This document shows, one piece after another, positions 12,290-22,577 of a stretch of 64,000 bases of DNA (the stretch's first letter is position 1; each line of letters begins with the position of its first letter). Source of the stretch: Haliclystus octoradiatus. Lineage: Eukaryota; Cnidaria; Staurozoa; Stauromedusae; Haliclystidae. Under the pieces are notes generated by a model, which made no database searches, was not told the origin of the DNA, and worked only from the letters and a program-made list of their open reading frames with translations. The translations under genes were made by a program, and so were the position numbers. Location: positions 28,842,561 through 28,906,560 of the forward strand of contig OU744447.1 in assembly GCA_916610825.1 (NCBI GenBank). Direction: 5' to 3'.

Positions 12290-12560
12290 TTTTATATAGT
12301 CTAATCATTGTGGAAAGTAGTTTCATTTCGATACATAAAGCAAATAGAAAATTATAGGCCTTTGAAAATGTGTACACGAGATGCCAAGTCATTTGTATTT
12401 TACATCGCTTTCGATTTTATTTTCATTTCTTCACGCATCAGGTGTTATTGCATACCATTGTGTAGAGTATTTTCGTGTTATGACGTAGGCAGTTGTTCTT
12501 TTCGTCTTTTCCAACAACCTTTCCAGTAAATAGTGTTTATGTAGCAAGGTTCAATATGGG
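12290..12560. other. No gene seen
   Basis: Short unassigned stretch between a SINE and the LINE fragment. TGATAGCAATGATTTTAAAC (about 12561) also occurs in the SINE body at about 11921, so a second SINE scrap may sit here. Confidence 0.35.
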
Positions 12561-12599
12561 GTTGATAGCAATGATTTTAAACCCTCTTTGTTGATCTGG

Positions 12600-13871
12600 C
12601 TCTAATCTGAAGTGAATCTAATACGATCTTGGTGTAATCAAGTCATTCTACTAGCTGCAATTGCAAAAAGTGAGCCCCATGCAGCATATACCGCATTTGT
12701 CGGAGGTTTTAAAAACCAAATTACTTACGCAATCAGAACAATGCCAGGTATCAATGCTCAATCTTGAAGGAGCTTGATAACATTATAGATTCAATATTCA
12801 TTCCTGCAATCACAGATGGGCATGTTTGTTCAAAGGAAGAACGATTACTTTTATCATTACCATCAAAAATGGGCGGTTTGGCATTACCGATAATTTCAGC
12901 AATTTCTACAGAAGAATTTCAAAATTCCCAACTCGTAACTAACCAGCTACAACATAATATCAAAAATCAAATGGTGGAATGGAAATTAGACACCGAAAAA
13001 TATTATGCAGACATAAAAACAGTGGGAAAAAAAAGGACGCTAAGATGCAAAGATACTCTTACGCACTTAAGAAATTGTATGGACATTGAAAGCCTGCGAG
13101 CTAACGATTTAGCCACAATGAAAGGAGCATCTTCTTGGCTAAACACAGCTCCCCTTGCATCAGAAAATTATATACTCAACAAAAGAGAGTTTTTTGATGC
13201 CATAAATCTTAGATACCGCTTGCAACTAAAATATCTCCCATCAATTTGCCCATGCGGAAAAAGGTATACGATTGATCATGCCTTGTCATGTCCTAAGGGT
13301 GGTTTTATGCATGCAAGACATGATGAAATGAGAGATGTGATTGGGCATCTTCTTTCCAAAGTGTGCAATGATGTTTCTATTGAGCCACATTTATTACCAC
13401 TGACAGGTGAGCCAATACCAGCCAGTGCAATCTGTGTGCGCAAGGGGATTTTGGCAAAGGGGGCAAAGAGCATTTGTTGACGTAAGGGTTTTCAACCCGT
13501 TCGCTCCGAGCCATCTTAAGCAAAGTCTTCCTACTTCATTCAAAAGCCAAGAGAATGAAAAGAAACGGAAATACAATCGGCGGGTTGTGGAGGTCGAACA
13601 CGGATCATTTACACCCATCATCTTCTCCATCAATGGCGGTTGCAGCCCAGAAACTGAAAGATTCATTCTACAATTGGCAACAAAACTGGCTTCAAAAAGC
13701 AAAACAAACATTAGTACTGTCACAAATTGGCTTAGAACAAAGCTATCGTTTGTGACTTTGCGATCAGCTATCTTATGCATAAGAGGCTCAAGGACAACCT
13801 CATCACACGCCTTTGCACCAACAAATGTTAATGACATTGAACTAAGCCGAGCTGTTGGATCCCTTACCTAG
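12600..13871 (+). pseudogene. Non-LTR retrotransposon (LINE) 3' portion with REL-endonuclease-like C-terminus
   Basis: About 12640-12765 (SEPHAAYTAFVGGFKN) leads by a frameshift into 12764-13420 (LLSLPSKMGGLALPI, then CPCGKRYTIDHALSCPKGGF and RHDEMRDVIGHLL). The next frame, 13440-13871, gives ARGFWQRGQRAFVDVRVFNP and LRSAILCIRG. The C-x-C...H...C knuckle, then R-H-D, then a D-V-R-V segment match the order seen after the reverse transcriptase of LINEs that use a restriction-like endonuclease (R2/NeSL-type groups). Assigning the D-V-R-V segment to the nuclease core is an inference. Two frameshifts and the missing reverse transcriptase show this is a dead 5'-truncated copy. The ORF at 13407-13837 on the other strand is a shadow. 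Confidence 0.6.
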
Positions 13872-14560
13872 AGTTCAACATGATCTAATAATATAAACTG
13901 TATAAAGTAAAAATTAGAAAACAGATTCACTGTACAATATGTTAAAAATTTCCTATATATATTTTATGATTAAAAAAAGTTGACACTGTATATGGGGTTG
14001 AATGGAACATGGCGGGAAACATTTCAATCACAGTCTGGCTTCACGCTGCTTTGCTTTGTTGTTGCTCCGCCTTTGATTTCACACCAAGAAGAAATCATTT
14101 ATTTTAATCCATTAAATTGGTTCAATTGCCTCTTTTCATTAGTAAATAAATTTGGATCATTTCCATGAACCATTGATCCTTTTGTTGTTTTATTTTCAAA
14201 GTAAAATCAATGAGTTTGCATTGTCTTGTTTAGACTTCTTATTCCCCTCGTGAATCAGTGTGAATTATAATGTAAACAAAACATTTGCATGAGCGGTTTC
14301 TTTGAATTTGACACCTTCGGAAGGAAAGCGACTTTTTTGAAGAACTGCATGAAATAAAATGTTGTTTTATTCATAGGCCTACTATATTGGTTAAATCTAA
14401 TTGAAACCCAATTGAGTGATTAACCTTAGGCCTACTCATATTATTTCAACTATAATTCAAATTTGAAAAATTATACTGGTATGTGAAGATTTTATCGTGT
14501 TTTACGGAGACACATTTTTTCGAGTGGAAAATAATAATCTTATAAATTTATATTTATATA
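13872..14560. other. No gene seen
   Basis: AT-rich DNA with scattered AGGCCTA words (for example about 14385 and 14426). No coding similarity was found. Confidence 0.4.
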
Positions 14561-14561
14561 G

Positions 14562-15336
14562 TCCCGGTAGCCGGGTCTTTGGTTGAAAAAAACTAAAGTC
14601 CCGGCAGTCAAATGCGCACGCGCACAACGCCAAGCGTCAAAGCGTGAAACATCAATATCGTATTTTTATTTCTGTCACGGCTTTTCGATGCAATGGGATT
14701 GAAAATTCTTTCGTGAAAAGTAAACTACATTGATCAATTTATAATCTGATATTCTGATATACATCTATATATATATTCGATAAATATAAAGAAGCACTGC
14801 TTCAGATGTTTTCTTCAAAGTTTTCCACATTCTTAATATTGTGGAACAAAGTGAAAACAGCGATTCTTTAGCTAGGCTAGCCGCTATCATGATTGTGAAA
14901 CTATGTCGTTGCTGATTTTATTGACAGAAAACAATTACAAATGGTTGATCCACTGTGTTTAGGCAGTAAAATATTATATTCATTCTACAAATGTGAGATC
15001 TGATTTCAGCTTGTTGAACGTCTTGAATGTATCCGTCGGCCATCGTGAAAAACGCGACGTCAATTAAATAATTTTCTGTTTCTGCTAAATCAAGCATTTA
15101 CTGTAGTTCCACAAATGTTGAATCCGTTTCACAAGTTATCCTATTTGCCTCAATGTCATTATCAAATAAATGTGATATCTTTTAATAACTTTTAAAATAG
15201 ATATAACTTTAAAGTTTAAGAAAATTGAAAGTTTTATTTAGGCTACACATTTCGAAGACAGAAAAGCGTTCTGCGCATGCGAATTGGACTACCGGGACTC
15301 TTGCTTTTTTCAACCAAAGACCCGGTTACCGGGACT
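14562..15336. mobile_element. Non-autonomous DNA transposon (MITE-like) with about 50-65 bp terminal inverted repeats
   Basis: The left end reads GTCCCGGTAGCCGGGTCTTT, then GGTTGAAAAAA, then GTCCCGGCAGTC. The right end is its inverse: GACTACCGGGACTC, TTTTTTCAACC, then AAAGACCCGGTTACCGGGAC. Each tip contains a short palindrome (CCCGG-TAG-CCGGG on the left, CCCGG-TTA-CCGGG on the right). GCGCACGCGC and GCGCATGCG mark the inner edges. The roughly 640 bp interior has no open frame. No confident target duplication was seen. Confidence 0.75.
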
Positions 15337-16015
15337 CTATCCACGTCCTTTCTTTATCTATCTAATTTATTATTGTTGATATCAATTTTTAAAGGCTCAA
15401 TAGTGATGATACTCAATTTATTTGAACAAATTCAATGAAATAATGGTAAATTTGTGATCATTCCGTTTCACCCCACATTTTCACAAAATCGCGATTTTGA
15501 AAAAATGTCATTCTTCCTTTAAACATTGTTTCAACTTTGATTTGACAATATTCAGGTATTTTGTATTATAAACTTCAGACAATTTACTACAATTCGATAC
15601 CAAAATTGTGAGCCGTTTTGGAGCAACAATTTTTTTAAGGAAATTTGTCCCAATTCACCCCGCTCTCCCCTGCTCTATCCGTCCATCGTGTGTCTGTTTC
15701 TGACAAATAATATTTAAGAAAAACGAACATTTAAATATTAAAGTGTGTTGTTGAAATACTTATTATGATCATTTCTTGCCTGGAATTCATGTTTTGTTTC
15801 CATGAAAGACATAAATTCATCATCCATTGTACCCTCAATTCATGCTGCAGTGTGCTAGGGGTAGGGTCCATTGATCATATTTATTTATTAAATTTATTTT
15901 ACTTTGTTTATCATGGTGTTCTTATCTATTATTCATATAGACTGTATTTGGATGAGGGTCGGAAGAAGCTACGAGTGCGGTTGTGCCTGGGAGGTTCTGA
16001 CGAAGAAGGTTGAAC
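15337..16015. other. No gene seen
   Basis: AT-rich spacer before the second LINE. Open frames of 60-80 codons here have no recognisable motif. Confidence 0.4.
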
Positions 16016-16019
16016 ATAG

Positions 16020-17281
16020 AATGTATTGCTGTGGGAAAAACCATTTTAAAATTCGTTACACTGTTACCGCTTATTGTGCCTCTACCTTTTGAACAGATCT
16101 CAACAAATAAAAGTGGGCAACCAATGGTCTTCATGGCGAAAAATTACATCGGGTGTACCACAGGGAAGCATCATTGGGCCTTTACTGTTCAATATCTTCT
16201 CCAACAAAATGTCACTGTTTATAAAGCACTGTAGCATTCACAATATGCCGATGATGCAACCATCTATTATAGTGCCAAAAATATCGAACATCTTCAAAAT
16301 AAGAACAATGAAGATATTTCTACGCTATCAGACTGGTTAAAAGATAATCTAATGTTACTCAATGCAGACAAAACCAACACCATAACATTTGGCAGAGGAG
16401 ATGGTCAACTGCTACTGTTTGACCAACATAAAATTCAAGCCAATAAAAGCCTCAAATTACTTGGTTTCATATTTGATTCAAAGCTGACTCTAGCCAGGAG
16501 ATCACATTGGTGCCATTTGTCGCAAAGTATCTGGAACTTCATCAGCTCTTTCAAGATTACACCACTAAGTAGTCCCAGTTGACGTAAGAAAACACTAGTG
16601 AGAACTTTCATCCTTCCTCACTTTGGTTTTTGTAACATTTTACTGGGAAGCGTCAACAAAAGTTTAACGAAGAGGATGGACCAATCTTTCTGTTGGGCAG
16701 TTAGATCAATTCTTGGACTACAGCGCGATCATCCATCATCTGATTGCTTCGACCAACTAGGATTACGACCGTCAATAAGACAAAGATGCTAAACATCAGC
16801 AGTAACATTAGCTTGGGATGTTAGACAAACACTATCCCCAGATTATTTATCTGCAGCATTCCAACAAAAACAAGGTAGAACCAGAGCAGCAACAAGGCAA
16901 GAATATGAAATAACGAGAACAAGAACAAGTATAGGGAAAAGAGCACCAAGCCGCATTGCGGCCAATATATTTAACCATCTATTGAGAGAATCCAATGAAA
17001 GCAGCAAACACTACGAACAGGAACTCTCTCAAGCTGAATTTGAAAAATCTCAAACTTTTACAAGACTTTTAAGCTGTAACATAACTTGGTTATTTAATTT
17101 ATATATCTGTAAATAGTTTCAATATCTTTTATAATTTTTTTTAATTCTTCTTCACTCACTAATATTCCATAAACCATGCCATTATATAGAATAACATAGG
17201 CAACTACTTTTTTCCAGCATGGTTTTAGAAAACTGTAGTAGAATGGAGGACAAATAAATAAAATGATGATGATGATGATGA
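16020..17281 (+). pseudogene. LINE reverse-transcriptase fragment with (ATG)n tail
   Basis: In shifting frames the plus strand gives ITSGVPQGSIIGPLLFNIFS (16143-16205), then the catalytic YADDAT (about 16247-16264), then LKDNLMLLNADKTNTITFG (about 16335-16395), LKLLGFIFDSKLT, and the C-terminal region (LGLRPSIRQR, TFTRLLSCNITWLFNLYICK). This is the palm/thumb order of a non-LTR reverse transcriptase. Several frameshifts and the lack of the N-terminus show it is a dead 5'-truncated copy. The element ends at about 17281 in AATAAATAAAATGATGATG, a microsatellite-type LINE tail. Confidence 0.75.
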
Positions 17282-17920
17282 TCTTTAAACGAGTCAAAAT
17301 TGGTTTTGAAAACCGAATTTTGGCATTGGAGCTTAAAAAGGATGATATACACACAACCATTGTAATTGCAATTGCTACTGTCAGAAAGGTGCCGAGAGTA
17401 GGCCTACAATTATATTCTATCACAGTGAAGGTTATTGCGGAAAAAGAGTTGAAAGACTAAGTTCAACATTCAGTATGGAAAACATAAAGTATTCTAAAGT
17501 TATTTCCTATTTTATAGAAAAAGGTAAATTTAATAAAGGCTCTACTCTAGCCTTAAGTACATAGCCATGGAACTTGCTATTAAACATGTTTCAGGTGGAT
17601 TGAGTTTTTCTTCTATTCTTGAAAATGTAAAATCAAAACTATTTTGATTGAAAGATTTTTATTCGAAAGGCAGGACAGGTCGAAACGGTGCCAAGAAATT
17701 TACTGAGAAGATAGAGAGTGGTGAATTTGGTACGTCCCGGTTCACAATTGAATATTCACCTACGGAAATTATGGAATTGGAAACAAAAATAAACATAGAA
17801 AATCACTATCAGCAATAAACCAGGAACATCAAAGAGGACAATTCAAAATAAAAAGGAAACTTGTAGACGAAATTAAAAAGCTAACCGGTGAAAATGTTAC
17901 TGTACCCTTGTGAGAAACAG
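17282..17920. other. No assigned gene; possible decayed ORF remnants
   Basis: Short open frames such as KFTEKIESGEFG (about 17696) look coding-like, but I cannot place them in a family. The adjacent Gypsy scrap suggests they could belong to a retroelement. Confidence 0.3.
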
Positions 17921-17922
17921 CT

Positions 17923-18037
17923 CAGGAGTTCAAGATCAGTCTGTGAAGGTTCATGAAAAGTTCATGAACAGTTCATGAATTTAAATTGGGGCCATTTAAC
18001 GTTCATGAACTGTTGATTAACTGTTCATGAACTCCTG
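17923..18037. repeat. Small foldback with GTTCATGAAC repeats
   Basis: The inverted ends CAGGAGTTCA (17923-17932) and TGAACTCCTG (18028-18037) enclose several copies of the palindrome GTTCATGAAC and the block GGGCCATTTAACGTTCATG style sequence also found at 46.55-46.63 kb. It is one member of a dispersed family. Confidence 0.65.
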
Positions 18038-18063
18038 GACTGTTTTTGGCAGGGGATTCCACC

Positions 18064-18285
18064 TAAAAATTGGAATCAGTCCCTCAGTTGCATTAATAAG
18101 CAGACTTCTACAAACATAGATACCAACAATAAATGAACTGCTAAAGCCAAAACATCTGTCAACAAAAGCAATGACAATGTATGACACAAAGAAAAAGCTA
18201 AAATATCAAACTGATTTCAATAGGAGACATGGAGCATGTACACTATTGGTATTAAAAATCAGCAATCAGGTTTGAGTTAGGGGTG
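18064..18285 (+). pseudogene. Ty3/Gypsy-type integrase C-terminal scrap
   Basis: One frame with a single stop reads KIGISPSVALISRLLQT, stop, IPTINELLKPKHL, then MTMYDTKKKLKYQTDFNRRH and G. The order R-L-L/x-T..P-T..E-L-L-K-P then Y..K-K-K..Y..N-R-R-H-G is the pattern seen between the integrase core and the chromatin-binding end of Ty3/Gypsy pol polyproteins. It is short and isolated, so it is a relic. Confidence 0.45.
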
Positions 18286-18870
18286 GAAAATGGGGTAATT
18301 TACATACAGTGGTAAATCATAATGTTGACAGTCGCTCTTACATTGAAAAATCTGTGGAGTTTTATCATCGAAAACCGAATCCATTTTAAAAGCTGAACCA
18401 CCACAACAGATTGACAATGAAACAGAATCAGACGATGAAGCAACTGATGCGGAAATTGCTACGCATCTTAATGTTACAAAAAGAGAGATGTACGTCTGAG
18501 ATAAAATGCTGTTATTTGCATTATCTTAAGTTGTTCTAACTCATTATCTCATTATATATGAATATATGACAGAAATATCTTTTATAACTTAAAAATAGTT
18601 ATAATTTGAAAGTTAATGAGAATTGAGAGGAATAATTAGTGTTTACATTATAAATGCAAGATAATTAATGCATGAATTAAGAAATTAGATTAAGCCACGT
18701 GTTTATATTATTAGTCTGCGTCTGTAGTTGAACGAGTGTGGTTGTATTTACTGATTGCGTTAGCCCTATCTCACTGAGTGGTTGCTGTCTTGGATTCATG
18801 TCTAAATAGAGTTTCTAACAGGTTATGGACCCAGATTTGTAGTGGCTGACACTTGTGGATTTAAAAGAAA
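18286..18870. other. No gene seen
   Basis: AT-rich spacer between the Gypsy and Copia scraps. An acidic frame at about 18400-18500 (QIDNETESDDEATDAEIA) could be leftover retroelement sequence. Confidence 0.3.
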
Positions 18871-18873
18871 AAT

Positions 18874-19080
18874 GGTACAATACAGCGCGTCGTCGAAGAT
18901 CGAAAAGTTCAAGGGAGAAAATTTCCACTTGTGGAAGTTCAAAAGTTTAAGCTGCAGATAACCATCTGACAGACAAGGACAAGGGTTTATGGAACATTGT
19001 GAGTGGAGAGGAAAAAGAACCCGCTGGAGAGGAAGCAAGCTACTCAGTCCATTGAACCATTCTTTTATAATGTCAAACAC
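18874..19080 (+). pseudogene. Ty1/Copia-type gag scrap
   Basis: With one frameshift near 18945, the plus strand reads KIEKFKGENFHLWKFK, then LTDKDKGLWNIVSGEEKEP (approximate, across frames). The words KF-x-G-x-N-F-x-x-W-K and LW-x-I-V-x-G-x-E-x-x-P are the start of a Copia gag. Only about 70 codons remain. Confidence 0.5.
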
Positions 19081-20028
19081 AAAAAGAGGTAGACGAGCAA
19101 TTACTGACCAATAAATTTACTTCTCTTTTGAATTGTTTTTGAAGCGAGTGATTGAGCTTCACATATTCCTATTCACAAAAAGGTGTCAATTTCACAGGGA
19201 CCGCTCACGAGAACAGTTTGCTTACATTATTTATGATTCATTCGAATCGCAAGATCGATTCTTTAATGAAAACTAATTTATTTTAGAATTCAATACAATT
19301 TCCAAACAATAAAAACCAGCCAAATGAAGCAGATAAAACATGTTGAATTAAACCTATCTTTGATTATATTTAAGAACAAAGGAATTTCGGTTGATCAATT
19401 GTTTAGCATAATTAACTGTAATTAAAATAAATTTGTATTTGTCCAATGTGACCAGACCATAGTATAGAGCAAAAGCAACCATGCAGTAAGCAATTGAGTC
19501 AATTGACGATCAGTATAGCTACCTCCATAGAGAACCATGCCAAAACAATGTAATGGGTTTGAGTTTACATTGAGTCTAATGTGATTGGTTTCTATTTTCA
19601 AGTGTTTTTAACTTGGAAGTTTATAGCTCTTTAGCTACTTTGGATATTAGTCATTGTGCATGTGCATTATTCATAAACTCTTTCAAGTATCAAAGTTGCA
19701 CCAACGTAAGTTTTAATAGGCCAAATTTATTTCTTAATCATTTTTTGTGGAAAAATTTTTGGAGGTACATTTTGGGCCAAAACTTTTGGTTAATTTTTTA
19801 TCGATCCCTGATTATTCCAATATAATTTGATGTAGGCCTAGGCCTATTAAATATAACTCATAGGGTCTACTGTTTAAATTAACAATATTTCTTTGTTTAG
19901 GCCTACTATTCACTGCACATTGTATATAACTGTTACTAAAGAAATCAGATTGTTCATATTTTATTTAACATCAAACCATTGAAAACAGTTAGGCCTACAA
20001 GCTTACAAGTGTCAGTAAAAGTAATTGA
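19081..20028. other. No gene seen; AGGCCTA-rich
   Basis: No coding similarity was found. Several AGGCCTA words cluster at about 19832-20000. Confidence 0.4.
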
Positions 20029-20366
20029 GACGGAAACGCCCTATCGAAGGCATCCATACCCCTCCTCTATTTGTAGAAGAGTGGCTCTTTTCGCTAAAGA
20101 GCAATGATGTTAAATGTTCTTTATTGATCTCAGCCGCGACACTGCAGATCAATTTCCACCTATTTCATGGTAGATAGGCCTTGATTGTCAATGCGCAACG
20201 ATGCGCACTCACAATGCAAACCCTCTGTACTATTCCATCATTCTGCCATCCCTAGATGGATGGTACTCAATTGATGTTTTAGATTTAAAGTCAAGGCTGA
20301 GTTGGCCTAAGGGGGATTTGAATCACAGTCGATCAGATATGACCAGATCTGAAGTTCGGTTGCTAA
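20029..20366 (-). repeat. tRNA-derived SINE, copy 2 (5' truncated)
   Basis: It matches the other SINE copies from the GGCG...CCGTC-type tail through the B box, but the tRNA-like head stops at about 20366 after CCGAACTTCAGATC. The A box is missing. Confidence 0.7.
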
Positions 20367-20892
20367 CTTGCTCTCTAACATCTTTTGTTAGGCTATGTAA
20401 AATATTAAATAACTCTGTGTGTGTTTATAATTATTTACCGAATTTATTGAGTGTCAGAGTTTAATCACATTTGATGTAACTAATTGGTTCTTCAAAGTTC
20501 TACTTACCGATTGAAGGTATGTCCATATGTCCGTTATGTCATTTTCTCCAATCCATTGGAGATTTGGATTCAATTTATCGACAGATGAAAACATTTTAAA
20601 TTAAATTATAAATAAAGAAGTATGATATTAATGATCTGCTTTTTTCAAATCAGAAATTTTAATTTGATCTCGCTTATTTTTTTCGCAAAAGTTCGCTTCA
20701 TTTCATTTAATTTCACCATCCACCCATCACTTGACCATTTCTATTTCCATTTGATGATTTGGCATTTCGATTTTGAGTGTTTTTGGCACTTTGAGTCACG
20801 TTTTGCAGTCTTTTGAAATGGCCTCTTCCTTACGAACGAAAGCGAGGATTCTCATCACCATAGTAACAGTTTGTTAAAAGTGCTGCCTGCAG
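20367..20892. other. No gene seen
   Basis: Unassigned AT-rich DNA upstream of the membrane-protein exons. Earlier exons of that gene may lie here or further upstream but were not recognised. Confidence 0.35.
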
Positions 20893-22162
20893 ATAAGACA
20901 GATTTGATTGTTATGACAACGATGCAGATTTCATTTGTAGAGGCAAAACGTGACCACAAATCGAAGATTATAATGCTGCCAACAAGCTGGACAAGAATGA
21001 CTTCATTCAGTGGAGAATATTCTACGCGGAATCAATCACATAAAAACGTAAGGAATTGGAAGGTATGTTATTGTCCTGCTCCTGCTATGGCAATGGGCTA
21101 AATATGTTTTGCAAGTGTTTCAGGCCTTGAAAAAAATTCAAGTTTCTAAATAATTTAACCGTGTTTAATTTAAAAGTGTTCCTTATCTTTCTATTTTTCT
21201 AGTGGTGATCGAAGATACATCCACAATTATGGAATCGAGAGACTGGAAAGATGTCAAACTTAATGTTATCATGATCCCAGTGTCCATTGGACTGTTGATT
21301 GCTTTGTCCTGCATGGCTATATGTTGCCATCGTTGTAGGTATGGATTGATCTTTCCACCCTGGGCATACACGTTGAGACATAGGACAAGAATCATATAAT
21401 GAATGCCATGAGAATGACTACCTTTGTAGCATACATTAGATGCTATATAACTTTCGTAGTTGTATGTGGACTGTGGGTACAGGATCAAAAATAATCAGAT
21501 AAAGGACGAAGAGATGTGGCACACACTGCAGATCAGTTAGGACACTGACTGCTGACTCACAAGCATGTTATAGCTTGTCCCCCGTACGAGTAGGCAGTAG
21601 GGTAGCTGCTCGTTGACTCCAGCAATCATCAATACAGTACATGATTACATTTGAATAGCAATAAACAATTGTTACTATTTTGTATCCTAGGAGTCATAGA
21701 ATAAAACAACAAGAAAAGCAGGCCCGTCGTGAAAGAATTAGGGCTGCACAAGCCAAGCGCAGGGATCAATTGGCCAATTTCTGTGTTATAGACGTAGAAA
21801 ATGCAAACAGTCCAACACCGTTAAGAATACACAAAAAGGAAAGAAGAAAGAAGAGAAAAGATGAAACAAATGGCATTATTCATATGCAAAATGGTGACGC
21901 TCAATCTACTGCTCAAAATGAATGGGAGGTGAAAAAGAAAAGTAAAAGTGTTGAAATGACGATTTGGAATGATAACCCACCTTCAACAGACAATGAAAAT
22001 ACCTTGATCGAAAATACCAATACAGTTTCATTCAACCAATCAACGGATGAGGATAACAATGACCAGTGGCAACCGATGGGTAGTCAAACTAGCAGAACTC
22101 TTTTACCACCAATACCAAAAACTATCATCTCACCACCAGAACCTTCTAATGAAATTACATAA
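20893..22162 (+). CDS. 3' end of an unrecognised single-pass membrane-protein gene
   Basis: Exon B (21203-21338, acceptor TTTTTCTAG, donor TAGgtatgg) encodes a short outer segment (VIEDTSTIMESRDWKDVK), a hydrophobic helix (NVIMIPVSIGLLIALSCMAI) and CCHRC just inside the membrane. Exon C (21691-22162, acceptor TATCCTAG) joins in phase. It gives a basic, probably cytosolic tail (KQQEKQARRERIRAAQAKRR; HKKERRKKRKDE) and a polar Ser/Thr/Pro-rich end, stopping at 22160-22162. A likely preceding exon (20893-21062, acceptor CTGCAG, donor GAAGgtatgt) has the phase required by exon B. In that frame it reads NAANKLDKNDFIQWRIFYAE but contains two stop codons (TGA at 20951, TAA at 21041). Either the gene is decaying, that exon is not used, or there are sequence errors. 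I do not recognise the family. The gene converges on MED16. Confidence 0.5.
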
Positions 22163-22577
22163 TGTATATACTCAATTATTATTTCTTATAATTTCTCCTT
22201 TTTCAAATCATTCTTGCAATGAGTAAACAGAGATTAATTAATCTTAATATTTTATGTAGCCTACAAAGACATCAGTGTATATTCAATATACATTCATGCA
22301 TCAGAAAAGAGACATATTTATGTAACAGAGTTATATTTCTTATAATTTGTACATATTACAATAACATAGCAGATATTATAATTCCAGCTATAATATTATA
22401 CTAAATAGATCCGAATGGACATGTTTATACAATTTCATGTCAAAATTGTACAAGAGATACATGTAGCAAGCAAAACTATAAAATTCCAAATGTAGACCTA
22501 ATCAAAGACACCCAATGTTAAACTAACTTGTGTCTAATGTGATTTTTTTAAGTAGGGCGAATTGATGTGTTGGAACG
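22163..22577. other. Intergenic spacer between convergent genes
   Basis: The 415 bp between the stop of the membrane-protein gene (plus) and the stop of MED16 (minus) must contain both 3' untranslated regions. No canonical AATAAA pair was clear. Confidence 0.5.

Noticed and set aside
13394..13837. 147-codon minus-strand ORF
   Set aside because: Shadow of the LINE frame 13407-13871, which carries recognisable motifs.
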